From Bacteroidales bacterium (lineage in GTDB: Bacteria > Bacteroidota > Bacteroidia > Bacteroidales > WCHB1-69): 64,000 nt of DNA. The stretch lies in the NCBI GenBank assembly GCA_024686335.1, contig JAILCI010000012.1, positions 1 to 64,000 on the forward strand, in the 5' to 3' direction. Below the pieces are notes generated by a model, which saw only the letters and a list, made by a program, of their open reading frames with translations, made no database searches and was not told the DNA's origin. The translations under genes were made by a program, and so were the position numbers. This document shows positions 43,455 to 52,056 of this stretch, in pieces; position 1 is the stretch's first letter; the number at the start of each line of letters is the position of its first letter.

Positions 43455-44876
43455 TTATTTCTTTTCTAATTTAAACACATCCCCGTATAGCATTCCTCCC
43501 CAGAGATTGTGGTATTTGTCCTGGCAGAGCTGCATAATATATTCGCTTGGGAGATTGGAGTTGTCAGGAGTATAAACTTCCCAATGGTTTCTCTTTACGT
43601 CAAACAAGAATAATCCGATTGTGTTGACAGCAATCCAGATTTGACCTCTGGATTCGTCGTAAATCACATCGTTGGTACATTCTCGTTCCATGACTTTGGT
43701 CCATTTTGGCGCATATTTATGCCACTTGCCCTTGGTGTCTAACATGTATAATCCACCTTTAATATCATCTCTGTTTGCATAGAAGGTGAACCACATGTTG
43801 CCTTTTGAATCCTGGTAGGCCCAGTCAATGTAACTTTTGCCCAGAGGTGTTTTTGACGAACGGTAGTCATTCCACTTGGTTCCATCGAACATGGCGTTTC
43901 CATAGAATGTGCCAACCCATTTGCGTCCCTGCCTGTCGATATAGAAACTCAACACTTGATTACTCAGGATGCCAGAGTTGGTGGAGTCTAAAACGCTCCA
44001 TTTTTCCCCGTCATATTCGCAGATGCCACGCCAAGTGGTGATCCACAAGTGGTTTTCATCGTCCACAAAGAGTTGTCTCCCCCAAACCACGGGCGAGTTC
44101 AGCGTGTCAAATTTGGTCCATTGTCCATCCTTTACCCGAAAGAGAGTATATCCTTGTATGATCCAAACATTGTTCTCTTTGTCTGTAATCATCCTAAAAA
44201 TCTCATCTGTCTGATTCTTTTTGTATGAATTCTGGGTAAGGGGTGAGTTGGTATAGTTGAAGAGTTTTGTCTTGCCATCACGAAGGAGTACCAGACCATT
44301 GTCGGTCCCAACCCATACGGTGCCCGAAGAGTCTATCGTTATGCCCCGGGAGCTGTAGCTGGCCTTCTCGGGCAGTTTGTTCAAATGGAAAGTGTATGAT
44401 AAATCCTTTGGGTCACTGCCGTCGGTGATGGGCTCCTTCACGTCGGAATAGTATTCCATAGGAGAAACTGCCCTGGCACGAAATGTCCCGTTTGAAAATT
44501 CAAACATGAGGGAAATAGAAACGTTCTGTGCTGGTTCAGCGGGCTTCCATAGAGTGCTATTAATGGCTTTTTCAAGGTTTAGATTCTTAGATGTGACTCC
44601 TGTTTTGTTGTCGGCACTGAGCAGGAATGCTCTGCCCGTGGTGTCGACGATGATTTGAACTAGGAGAGTCCCCTTAGCTTCTTTCAATGCCTTGGCGTTG
44701 AAAGAAGCCTGCATCTTTTCTCCAGTACCTTGCAATGGAACCACTCTAAATTGCCCATTATCCAGTGTAAACTGATTCACTTTGTTTGTATAGTGTTCAG
44801 GATACAAATATTGAGCGGAGGTCGTGAAGACCCCCGTCAATATTAGGATAAGAACTATAATTCGTCTGATAATCAT
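43455..44876 (-). CDS. Secreted beta-propeller protein (two-component regulator propeller type)
   Basis: 473 residues with a signal peptide (1-22, ends TTSAQ). A TonB-like or domain-of-unknown N-terminal region (about 25-150) is followed by seven propeller-type repeats, for example GTVWVGTDNGLVLLRDG, NNVWIIQGYTLFRVKDGQW, NHLWITTWRGICEYDGEKW, RKWVGTFYGNAMFDGTKW and NMWFTFYANRD. Such Reg_prop repeats usually sense ligands in hybrid two-component systems, but here no kinase or membrane segment follows, so it is a free periplasmic or surface propeller. It is inserted between the cysteate-synthase-like gene (31 bp away) and the reductase, which is odd for an otherwise enzymatic operon. A role as a lipid-linked sensor or carrier is speculative. 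Confidence 0.75.
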   Translation of the reverse strand: MIIRRIIVLILILTGVFTTSAQYLYPEHYTNKVNQFTLDNGQFRVVPLQGTGEKMQASFNAKALKEAKGTLLVQIIVDTTGRAFLLSADNKTGVTSKNLNLEKAINSTLWKPAEPAQNVSISLMFEFSNGTFRARAVSPMEYYSDVKEPITDGSDPKDLSYTFHLNKLPEKASYSSRGITIDSSGTVWVGTDNGLVLLRDGKTKLFNYTNSPLTQNSYKKNQTDEIFRMITDKENNVWIIQGYTLFRVKDGQWTKFDTLNSPVVWGRQLFVDDENHLWITTWRGICEYDGEKWSVLDSTNSGILSNQVLSFYIDRQGRKWVGTFYGNAMFDGTKWNDYRSSKTPLGKSYIDWAYQDSKGNMWFTFYANRDDIKGGLYMLDTKGKWHKYAPKWTKVMERECTNDVIYDESRGQIWIAVNTIGLFLFDVKRNHWEVYTPDNSNLPSEYIMQLCQDKYHNLWGGMLYGDVFKLEKK

Positions 44877-44907
44877 TGTTGATTAGAAGTTTTGAGCTGA
44901 TGAAAGA

Positions 44908-46137
44908 CTATGCTTCGTCAATCATCTTCACGAAACGGGAAGCGCGTGCAGCACCCTCGCCGGTATTGAGGAGAACGGTTTCGCCATTATGGATTTGTCC
45001 ATCTTCCAATGCTTTATAGAAACCTGCGAAGCATACGATAGAGGCGGGGCCTAAGTAGAGATTGCGCTCTTTTTTGACAATTTTACCGTATTTAGACAAT
45101 TCATCCTCCTTGACTTGCAGGAATGTACCTCCGCTCTTGCGCACGATAGGCGCAACAATGGGATACATGCCTGGGTTGCCGGCGGAGAGAATGGAGACCA
45201 TCGTCTTAGGATTTTCGATAATCGGATAGTCCTTTTCGTAACCTTCGGGGAATCCAGCCTTGACAGCTTTGTTCCAGCCTTGCACCATCGGGTCGCAGGT
45301 GTCTTGCTGGATGAGTAGCATGCGAGGCATTTTGGTCTCTGGGAAGGTGGCCTGCATCTCGCGGATACCTTTGTCGAGGGCAATGGGGCCTGTACCACCA
45401 GCAACAGCCTGTACATATACGTCGGGCATCTTGCCTAACTGACGCAGATATTCAAATACCATGGTCTTCTTGGCTTCCACACGGATAGGATCAATGTTGC
45501 CGGCAGAAATGAGGACATGGTTCTCTTTATGGAAGTCGGCAGCCTCTTTTTTGGCATCCCCATAGTTGCCTTTGCAAACGATTACATTTTGGCCAGTAGC
45601 ACGAATGGCATCAACGGTATCCTGATATGTATCATTGGGCATGAAGACTGTGAATTTGATGCCAGCCTTTGCAAGATAACGTGCGTATGCTGTGGCCGTA
45701 TTGCCAGTAGAAGCAACGCAGTACTCCTTGACGCCATTCTCTTTGAAGATGGTGGCAGCCAGAGAAGCAGCAATGTCTTTGAAGGTGTTGGTGCCGCCGT
45801 TGAGGTCGTTGCGATAGACCATTACCTTACAGTCAATGCCATATTTCTCTTTGGCAAGTTTCTCCAAAAAATCCCATTCCTCAATGGGAATAGCACCCTC
45901 GTTATAGGTGACGATATTTTTTTCGTCCATTACGGGCAGGAAGTCGAAGTAATGGTAGAAGTTAGTCGGTTTGTGTTCTGGTTTTGTTAATTCGGTAATT
46001 TTATGATAGTCAGCAGAGTAGACTACGTCAGCGCGCTTACATCCGCAAGTACATTCTTGGTTCATCTCAAACCATGTTGCGAAGTCGGGGATGATTTTAC
46101 CGCACTTAGTACAGACTAATTTGTATTTATTTTCCAT
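44908..46137 (-). CDS. Cysteate-synthase-like PLP enzyme (threonine synthase fold II)
   Basis: About 409 residues from the ATG at 46137; an ATG three codons upstream is possible. The N-terminus carries a Cys-rich knot (CTKCG at 9-13, CTCGC at 29-33), as in archaeal cysteate synthase and threonine synthase relatives. The PLP lysine is in GGTNTFKDIAA (Lys 120). CVASTGNTATAYA is the phosphate-binding substrate loop; YVQAVAGGTG, QQDTCDPMVQGWN and LLNTGEGA are further marks that I remember from methanogen cysteate synthase. In that enzyme O-phosphoserine and sulfite give L-cysteate. Threonine synthase proper is the alternative. Context (next to an alpha-oxoamine synthase, SDR and acyl ligase) favours cysteate for sulfonolipid. 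Leads an operon of five genes. Confidence 0.72.
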   Translation of the reverse strand: MENKYKLVCTKCGKIIPDFATWFEMNQECTCGCKRADVVYSADYHKITELTKPEHKPTNFYHYFDFLPVMDEKNIVTYNEGAIPIEEWDFLEKLAKEKYGIDCKVMVYRNDLNGGTNTFKDIAASLAATIFKENGVKEYCVASTGNTATAYARYLAKAGIKFTVFMPNDTYQDTVDAIRATGQNVIVCKGNYGDAKKEAADFHKENHVLISAGNIDPIRVEAKKTMVFEYLRQLGKMPDVYVQAVAGGTGPIALDKGIREMQATFPETKMPRMLLIQQDTCDPMVQGWNKAVKAGFPEGYEKDYPIIENPKTMVSILSAGNPGMYPIVAPIVRKSGGTFLQVKEDELSKYGKIVKKERNLYLGPASIVCFAGFYKALEDGQIHNGETVLLNTGEGAARASRFVKMIDEA

Positions 46138-46184
46138 AAATTGCATGTTTTAAAAATAAAGAGCATATTTCAGATTAGCAGGCG

Positions 46185-46192
46185 CAAAGGTA
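46185..46192 (-). promoter_or_regulatory. -7 box TACCTTTG of the cysteate-synthase operon
   Basis: Reverse-strand TACCTTTG fits TAnnTTTG, 47 bp upstream of the ATG at 46137. Confidence 0.65.
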
Positions 46193-46298
46193 CATTTTTT
46201 TTCGAGATAGTCTTCATTACAAAGTAGATACATCCATTATACAATAATTTATCTTTTTGTAATATCTAATGTCATGTAGAGCTTTGTCTATTATAAGA

Positions 46299-46345
46299 CT
46301 TCGGGGATGTTCTGGAACCATATGCGATGCCGAACATCCCCGAAG
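46299..46345 (-). terminator. Terminator of the alpha-oxoamine synthase gene
   Basis: A perfect 14-bp stem (CTTCGGGGATGTTC / GAACATCCCCGAAG) with a 19-base loop, 28 bp past the stop of the synthase. It makes the synthase transcript separate from the downstream operon unless read-through occurs. Confidence 0.8.
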
Positions 46346-46373
46346 CGGAAGATGATATTTCTAAACATCTACT

Positions 46374-47636
46374 TTATTTGATAAGCGCCATGTCGGGCAT
46401 GGGCTTGTCATATTCGCCTCTAGCCAGTCTTTCCTTGATGTCGCGGAAAGCGTCCAATGTGTATTTCACGTCTTCCATGCTGTGCGCCGCGGTGGGGATG
46501 ATGCGGAAGATGAGCATTCCCGGAGGGATGACAGGGTAGGTGACGATAGAGCAGAAGATATTGTAGTTCTCGCGGAGGTCAACGGCGATGTTGGCAGCCT
46601 GGTCTACGCCGCAGTACAAGTGTACGGGGGTGACACATGCTTCAGCAGGTCCGATCTCATATCCGAGGTCGCGGAATCCTTTCTGCAAAGCGCGGGTGAC
46701 TTCCCACAGATGGGCTCTCAATTGGTCGCCCTCTTCGCTGCGGATGATCTCCAGACGTTTGAGACAACCAACCACGATGGGCATCGGGAGGGCCTTGGCA
46801 TACATCTGGGAACGCATGTTGTAACGTAGGAAGCTGATGATGCTCTTCTCGGAAGCTACGAAGCCGCCGACAGTAGCCATGGATTTTGCATATGCACCGA
46901 TATAGACGTCAATGTCGTCCATCACGCCAAAATGTTCGGAGGTACCTCTTCCGTGAGGACCCATCACGCCGAAACCGTGGGCATCGTCGATGAGGATGCG
47001 GAACGGATATTTTTTCTTGAGTGCAGCAATCTGATCCAGGATGCCAAGAGCACCGGTCATGCCAAAGACACCTTCAGTAATCAACAACACGCCGCCGTTC
47101 TGCTCATCAGCCATCTTGCAAGCCTTGGCAAGTACTTTGTCACAATCTTGGATGTCGTTGTGGCGGAATTTGATCTTCTTGCCGATGTGCATACGAATAC
47201 CGTCGCGCAGACATGCGTGGGCTTCAGCGTCATAAACAATGACATCATGAGGAGAAACGAGAGAATCGATGGTGGACATGATACCCTGATAGCCGAAGTT
47301 GAACTCGAAAGCAGCCTCTTTGTGCTCGAAGTCAGCTAACTCTCTTTCCAATTGCTCGTGGAGGGCGGTTTGACCGGTCATCATACGGCTTCCCATCGGG
47401 TAGGCCATACCCCAGCGGGCGGCACCTTCCGCATCAGCTTTGCGGATCTCAGGATGGTTAGCAAGTCCGAGATAGTTGTTGATACTCCAGCAGAGCACAT
47501 CCTTACCGTTGAAACGCATGTGAGGGCCTAATTCGCCTTCCAACTTAGGGAAAGCAAAATATCCGTCTATTTTTTCACGGTATTGCCCGATTGGACCACC
47601 GGATGACTCTTTGATTCTTTCGAAAATGTCTTTCAT
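46374..47636 (-). CDS. Alpha-oxoamine synthase (KBL/SPT-like), candidate cysteate acyltransferase
   Basis: 420 residues of the PLP fold-I alpha-oxoamine synthase family. Conserved points are SINNYLGLANHPEIRK, MGSRMMTGQT, FNFGYQGIMSTID, the PLP Asp/His in LIDDAHGFGVMGPHG (Asp 217, His 220) and the PLP lysine in AYAKSMATVGGF (Lys 251). Relatives condense an amino acid with an acyl thioester and release CO2: 8-amino-7-oxononanoate synthase, 2-amino-3-ketobutyrate ligase (Kbl) and serine palmitoyltransferase. The N-terminal block FPKLEGELGPHMRFNGKDV matches what I recall of Bacteroidota sulfonolipid synthase (SulA-type) rather than E. coli Kbl. Together with the neighbouring cysteate-synthase-like gene this supports cysteate as amino acid. 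Kbl cannot be excluded. Confidence 0.72.
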   Translation of the reverse strand: MKDIFERIKESSGGPIGQYREKIDGYFAFPKLEGELGPHMRFNGKDVLCWSINNYLGLANHPEIRKADAEGAARWGMAYPMGSRMMTGQTALHEQLERELADFEHKEAAFEFNFGYQGIMSTIDSLVSPHDVIVYDAEAHACLRDGIRMHIGKKIKFRHNDIQDCDKVLAKACKMADEQNGGVLLITEGVFGMTGALGILDQIAALKKKYPFRILIDDAHGFGVMGPHGRGTSEHFGVMDDIDVYIGAYAKSMATVGGFVASEKSIISFLRYNMRSQMYAKALPMPIVVGCLKRLEIIRSEEGDQLRAHLWEVTRALQKGFRDLGYEIGPAEACVTPVHLYCGVDQAANIAVDLRENYNIFCSIVTYPVIPPGMLIFRIIPTAAHSMEDVKYTLDAFRDIKERLARGEYDKPMPDMALIK

Positions 47637-47666
47637 AAGATGTATAAATTATTGTTTGTGAATTAT

Positions 47667-49172
47667 TTAGTTATTTCCTTCTTCTAATTTTCGTTGTTGA
47701 ATACGTTCGTATTCTTCAAAAAACTGCGGTAGCATGAACATGTCAATACGCTTGTTCAAGATGATTTCGTGAGTACGGTTGTTCACTACAAACATGGCTG
47801 GGTTGCCGGTCTCATATATTCCGAAATACTCCAGATAGTCCATGTTGCCCTTGTTGCCACCCACATTGGTCCATGGGTAGTTGTTTTCCTTGACATATTT
47901 CTTCCAGACTTTCAAGTCAGGGTTGTCGCCGATGGCGTATACGTCAAAATTACGTTTGCCGATATTCTCCAAGGAATCATAGACCAGACGCAGGTTCTTA
48001 GCCTCTTTCTTGCAGGTCGGACAGGTCGGGTCGTAGAACCATAAGATGGTATAAGGTTTGTTAGAGTGGTAGGATGATTTCCAGTCTCTAGGGTTCTCAG
48101 ACATGTTGGTGTCAGGAATGATGAGTTCTGGAGCAATCTTGCCAACCAAAATGGGCTCTATACGTTTCACTCTTTTCTCATATTTTGACAGGATGTCTTG
48201 GTCCAGCCAGTAGCATTTGCCAGCCAGTTGGTTATTCTTTGCAATATGGTAGAAGACGGCATCGTGACCGATAATCTTGCTGGTCTCGAAGTTGTAGGAT
48301 AACCAGTCTACGCAATAGTGAAACATCAAGGTGTCAGCCTCAGTCTTTGCTAAGAAGAGGTCTATGTATTTGTTGATAGTGTCAGATTCAGTGTGATAAA
48401 GGTATTTCAAGAAATACTCTTTTAATTTTGGTTCAAAAGAGGGAATGTAGATGAAACGGTGGTCAGCCAAGTCTACATTGTCCCAATAGTGATTTTTAAA
48501 ATAGTAATTTTGGGCTTCACGGTCAATTTCACCAGTCTCCGTTTTGAATTCGGGCACGTCGATGTTGCGATATGACTTTTGCATTTTTGAGAATAGATAG
48601 TCGGGATGCGCAGCAATGATCTCATCGTTGATGAAAGTCATCATTTCGTCATTAAGGTCGACGAGTTTCTGTTGGTAGAAGTCCGCACTATCGGTTTTGC
48701 CGAGATCTTTGAATTCTTTGATTTTAGCGCCCCAGGCTGCAGCCTTTTTCTGTGCTTGAGTGGTTTTGCGTTGGAATTTCAACATCTCCTCGTTCTCTGG
48801 GGAGTTTTTGGTATAGAAATTATCTACATTGGTCGTGGTGTCCAGATAATATTCGAAAAATTGGTTGTTGTCGATGATGAAGTTCAAATACAATTTTTTG
48901 CTCTCGGAAACTAAGGAATACATACCGTCATCGTAAACATTGTCTCCTTTAAAGATGAAAAGTCCGGGAGAAACAGGCGGTAGGGAGTCTTTAATAATCA
49001 GTTTGTCGTTATAGTGAATCACCAGATAAAGAAGATTGTCGGGCGAATCTTTGATGTGAAAGATGAGCTCATGACCTTTCTTGGGCGTGCTTTTTTTGCC
49101 TTTCTGAGCGTATGTCTGGCTCAAAGAAAGCAACATGATTACACTTACAAATAAAAGTATCAGCTTTTTCAT
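47667..49172 (-). CDS. Periplasmic thioredoxin-like protein with N-terminal beta domain
   Basis: 501 residues; signal peptide 1-22 (ends TYAQ). The first 120 residues resemble the DUF4369/DUF5106-type beta domain, then a long helical segment (to about residue 360), and a C-terminal TlpA-like thioredoxin fold with the redox pair in YDPTCPTCKKEAKN (CPTC, near 388-391) and cis-Pro in GNPAMFVV. It probably acts in disulfide exchange in the periplasm or the cell envelope. The last residues are Glu/Gln-rich. It follows a homologous gene after six bases, so the pair arose by duplication. Confidence 0.8.
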   Translation of the reverse strand: MKKLILLFVSVIMLLSLSQTYAQKGKKSTPKKGHELIFHIKDSPDNLLYLVIHYNDKLIIKDSLPPVSPGLFIFKGDNVYDDGMYSLVSESKKLYLNFIIDNNQFFEYYLDTTTNVDNFYTKNSPENEEMLKFQRKTTQAQKKAAAWGAKIKEFKDLGKTDSADFYQQKLVDLNDEMMTFINDEIIAAHPDYLFSKMQKSYRNIDVPEFKTETGEIDREAQNYYFKNHYWDNVDLADHRFIYIPSFEPKLKEYFLKYLYHTESDTINKYIDLFLAKTEADTLMFHYCVDWLSYNFETSKIIGHDAVFYHIAKNNQLAGKCYWLDQDILSKYEKRVKRIEPILVGKIAPELIIPDTNMSENPRDWKSSYHSNKPYTILWFYDPTCPTCKKEAKNLRLVYDSLENIGKRNFDVYAIGDNPDLKVWKKYVKENNYPWTNVGGNKGNMDYLEYFGIYETGNPAMFVVNNRTHEIILNKRIDMFMLPQFFEEYERIQQRKLEEGNN

Positions 49173-49178
49173 ACTCGT

Positions 49179-50471
49179 TTAGTTCTTTGGATGTTGTTTA
49201 AAAAATGTTTCAAGTTCTTCTAACGTAATTTGACGTGCTATTATTGTGGAAGTTTGATTATCTACTAAGAAAATGACAGGTGTCGTCATGATGTCGAAAT
49301 ACTCGATGAAATCCATATTAGCTTCTCCCATGGAGGTACTCAGGTTGGTCCAGTCCCACAACTCGTGCTCGTCGGAAAAGGCCTTCCAGCGTTCGTAGTC
49401 TTCGTTGACCTCTACAGCAAAGACGTCAAAGTCAGCGGTGTTGGCCAAGTCTTGATACATTTTGTGCAATTCTGGAGTCATAATCTGGCAGTGGTCGCAA
49501 TCGGGATCCCAGAACCAGAGAACGGTGTATCTCGTGGCGATATCTTTGGTGGAATGAGCCTTGCCATCAATGTCATGGGAGATCAGCTCCGGAACAGTAG
49601 CGCCAGGGATGATCTTGCGGAGACGCTCGATTTTGCGCTTGATGAGTCGCGCACGGTCCTCAGGTACCCAGCTCTGGTCGTAGTCATCATAAAGATGCAC
49701 TAGCAAAGCATCGTAGTAAGGGTCGCGCAGATAGTCGATAGCTTTGAAGATGAATCCTGTCAATTCCTCTTTGGCTGTGCAGGAGCTGTTTGACAAAACG
49801 GTATCTATCACAGCCCGCTTCTCTTCCAAGGTGACATCGCTGTCGGTCAGATATTCCTCAAGCGTGTGGAAGAAGTAGGGGGAGATATGCAGGTACTTGG
49901 ATTGATGGAAGTCATAATAACGCACCCATTTGGAGAAATATGCGATGTCTACCTGCTGTTTGAGCTGTGAGAAATAAAGGATAGCTTCTATGTGCTTGAT
50001 ATATGAGTCGGGAGAGGTTTCCAAAGCTACTTGTATGTCTTGTGGAAGGATTTTTCCCGTAGTCATCTTCTGGATGAACTGGTGTAACTCGGCGGTCTTC
50101 TCGCCATGACCGTCAACGGTAACGGCTTCGCCAGCTTTTGATGGCCAGGTGATGGTGTAGGAATCTCCGTCAGTGATTAAGTCGACGGGGCAACGGTAGC
50201 TGTGGTCCTCGCTGACGATGGTGTAGAGACCAGCAGGAACGCATCTCTTCTTGCTCTTGAAACGGGCAGTGCCCTTCTTGATAGTAGCGCTATCCACAAT
50301 CACGTAGGTGTCAAGATTGGAGCCCCGCAAGTATGCTTTTCCCGTGAATGGTATATTTTTGACCGTAATGTTGTAGAAGCTGAAATCATCCACGCAGCCA
50401 ACCTGGGCGGACAGTGTGCCGACAGCAAGAAGTGTTAGAATGCCGATGATTGTGAAAAGTTTCTTGGTCAT
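49179..50471 (-). CDS. Periplasmic thioredoxin-like protein (paralogue)
   Basis: 430 residues with a signal peptide (1-22, ends SAQ). The arrangement is the same as in its downstream neighbour: a beta-rich N-terminal domain, a helical middle, and a C-terminal thioredoxin fold with WFWDPDCDHCQIM (CDHC pair near 325-328) and cis-Pro at MTTPVIFLV. The active-site dipeptide differs (DH against PT), so redox potentials probably differ, DH being close to DsbA-like PH. It overlaps the stop of phosphoglucosamine mutase by one base. Such pairs occur downstream of cell-wall genes in Bacteroidota, without known substrates. Confidence 0.8.
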   Translation of the reverse strand: MTKKLFTIIGILTLLAVGTLSAQVGCVDDFSFYNITVKNIPFTGKAYLRGSNLDTYVIVDSATIKKGTARFKSKKRCVPAGLYTIVSEDHSYRCPVDLITDGDSYTITWPSKAGEAVTVDGHGEKTAELHQFIQKMTTGKILPQDIQVALETSPDSYIKHIEAILYFSQLKQQVDIAYFSKWVRYYDFHQSKYLHISPYFFHTLEEYLTDSDVTLEEKRAVIDTVLSNSSCTAKEELTGFIFKAIDYLRDPYYDALLVHLYDDYDQSWVPEDRARLIKRKIERLRKIIPGATVPELISHDIDGKAHSTKDIATRYTVLWFWDPDCDHCQIMTPELHKMYQDLANTADFDVFAVEVNEDYERWKAFSDEHELWDWTNLSTSMGEANMDFIEYFDIMTTPVIFLVDNQTSTIIARQITLEELETFFKQHPKN

Positions 50472-51865
50472 TAGTTCAATTTGTTAATGAATGACATGAT
50501 TTCGCTTGCCAATGCCTGCGATTCCTCTTCTGTTGCGGCTTCCGTGTAGATGCGTATGATGGGCTCTGTGTTGGAACTGCGGATGTGTGCCCAACTCTTA
50601 GTGAAGTCGATTTTCACGCCGTCGATGCGGGAGATGGTCTCGTTAACATAATGTTGTGCGACAGCGTTCAGAATACTAGGTACTGACATTTTAGGATCAA
50701 GTTCTATCTTATTTTTGGAGATATGATAGTTGGGATATCTCTTTCTCAGTTCTGAGCATTTACACTTCTCGGCGGCCAGATGAGACAGGAAGAGAGCGAT
50801 GCCCACGAGTGCGTCGCGGCCGTAGTGCAGGGCAGGGTAGATGACTCCTCCGTTACCCTCGCCACCGATGATGGCGTTGGTCTCTTTCATCTTCTCCACA
50901 ACATTGACTTCACCCACGGCAGCAGCGTTGTAACTGACTCCGTACATCTCGCTCACATCACGTAGCGCGCGCGAGGAGGAAAGGTTGGAGACGGTGTTGC
51001 CCTTTTCGTGCTTTAAGATGTAGTCGGAAACGGCTACGAGGGTATACTCTTCACCGAACATGGTGCCGTCTTCTTGGAGGATGGCCAAGCGATCCACATC
51101 AGGATCTACTACGAAGCCAACATCGAAATGTCCATCCTTACGCATAGTCTCGGCAATGCCAGTCAGGTTTTCCGGAATCGGCTCTGGCGTGTGTGAGAAG
51201 ATGCCGTTTGCTTCACCGTTGAGGACGGTTACGTCGGTAACACCCAGCTGTTTCAAAAGTGGAGGTAATGCCAACGCACCTGTGGAGTTGATGGTGTCCA
51301 AAATGACTCGGAAATTAGCTTTGGCAATAGCCTCTTTATTGACTAGCGGAAGCGCCAAGATTTTGTCGATATGATGCTGTATTGTGTTATCTACTAGTTT
51401 ATAATGACCAATATGGTTAATGTCAGCATATTCTATGTTGTCCATGAGGGCAGCAATCTCCAAAAGATGTTTGCCTTCAGCGGCAGAGATGAACTCTCCC
51501 TTAGCATTGAGCAGTTTGAGGGCGTTCCACTGCATAGGGTTATGACTGGCAGTGATGATGATGCCGCCGTCGGCTCCGTATTGCGTCACGGCCATCTCAG
51601 TGGTCGGGGTGGTGCTCAAGCCGGTGTCGATCACGTCCACGCCCATGCTTTGCAAGGTGCCGCAGACGATAGAGTTGACCATCTGTCCCGAAACGCGAGC
51701 GTCGCGCCCCACGACCAGTGTCAATTTGCGATTATCTTTTATGTTCTCTTTCAACAATAACGTAAAGGCCGCGGTGAGTTCCATAATATCTGTGGGAGTG
51801 AGGTTCTCTCCCCGTTTGCCACCGATGGTGCCGCGAATGCCAGAAATGGATTTGATAAGTGCCAT
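50471..51865 (-). CDS. glmM: Phosphoglucosamine mutase-type phosphohexomutase
   Basis: 464 residues. The catalytic serine is in TASHNPMQWN (Ser 107), the Mg loop in VDPDVDRLAI (about 256), the sugar-specificity loop GGEGNGGV (GlmM-like GEGSGH-type) and the phosphate loop RSSNTEPIIRIY near the C-terminus. The TEGNGG-type loop marks a GlmM rather than PGM, converting glucosamine 6-phosphate to 1-phosphate for UDP-GlcNAc, the precursor of peptidoglycan and lipid A. It begins a transcription unit with its own TAnnTTTG promoter and overlaps the first thioredoxin gene by one base (TAATG). Length is slightly above the usual 445. Confidence 0.85.
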   Translation of the reverse strand: MALIKSISGIRGTIGGKRGENLTPTDIMELTAAFTLLLKENIKDNRKLTLVVGRDARVSGQMVNSIVCGTLQSMGVDVIDTGLSTTPTTEMAVTQYGADGGIIITASHNPMQWNALKLLNAKGEFISAAEGKHLLEIAALMDNIEYADINHIGHYKLVDNTIQHHIDKILALPLVNKEAIAKANFRVILDTINSTGALALPPLLKQLGVTDVTVLNGEANGIFSHTPEPIPENLTGIAETMRKDGHFDVGFVVDPDVDRLAILQEDGTMFGEEYTLVAVSDYILKHEKGNTVSNLSSSRALRDVSEMYGVSYNAAAVGEVNVVEKMKETNAIIGGEGNGGVIYPALHYGRDALVGIALFLSHLAAEKCKCSELRKRYPNYHISKNKIELDPKMSVPSILNAVAQHYVNETISRIDGVKIDFTKSWAHIRSSNTEPIIRIYTEAATEEESQALASEIMSFINKLN

Positions 51866-51888
51866 ACAACTATTTATATAATGAGGCG

Positions 51889-51896
51889 CAAAAATA
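51889..51896 (-). promoter_or_regulatory. -7 box TATTTTTG of the glmM operon
   Basis: Reverse-strand TATTTTTG fits TAnnTTTG, 24 bp upstream of the ATG. Confidence 0.6.
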
Positions 51897-51976
51897 ATAA
51901 ATTATCTCGAATATTGTCTTTTCAATACTGCTCTAAAAAACTGAGTCATCTTTCATCAGAAATGTCAGAAAAAGTG

Positions 51977-51984
51977 TATCTTTG
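51977..51984 (+). promoter_or_regulatory. -7 box TATCTTTG of the dipeptidase gene
   Basis: TATCTTTG fits TAnnTTTG; leader about 65 nt. Confidence 0.65.
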
Positions 51985-52056
51985 CTCTTCCAAAAATTGA
52001 AGGGATTTTTTCTCTTTGCATTTTTTAAGACGATAAATCACAAATAATATTTCATT

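Noticed and set aside
46147..46373. A threonine-type attenuator before the cysteate-synthase-like gene
   Set aside because: The hairpin at 46299-46345 ends the upstream gene and lies before the -7 box; no leader peptide is present.
46374..47636. Simple annotation as glycine C-acetyltransferase (Kbl)
   Set aside because: Kept only as an alternative: the neighbour is a cysteate-synthase-like enzyme and not threonine dehydrogenase, the usual Kbl partner.
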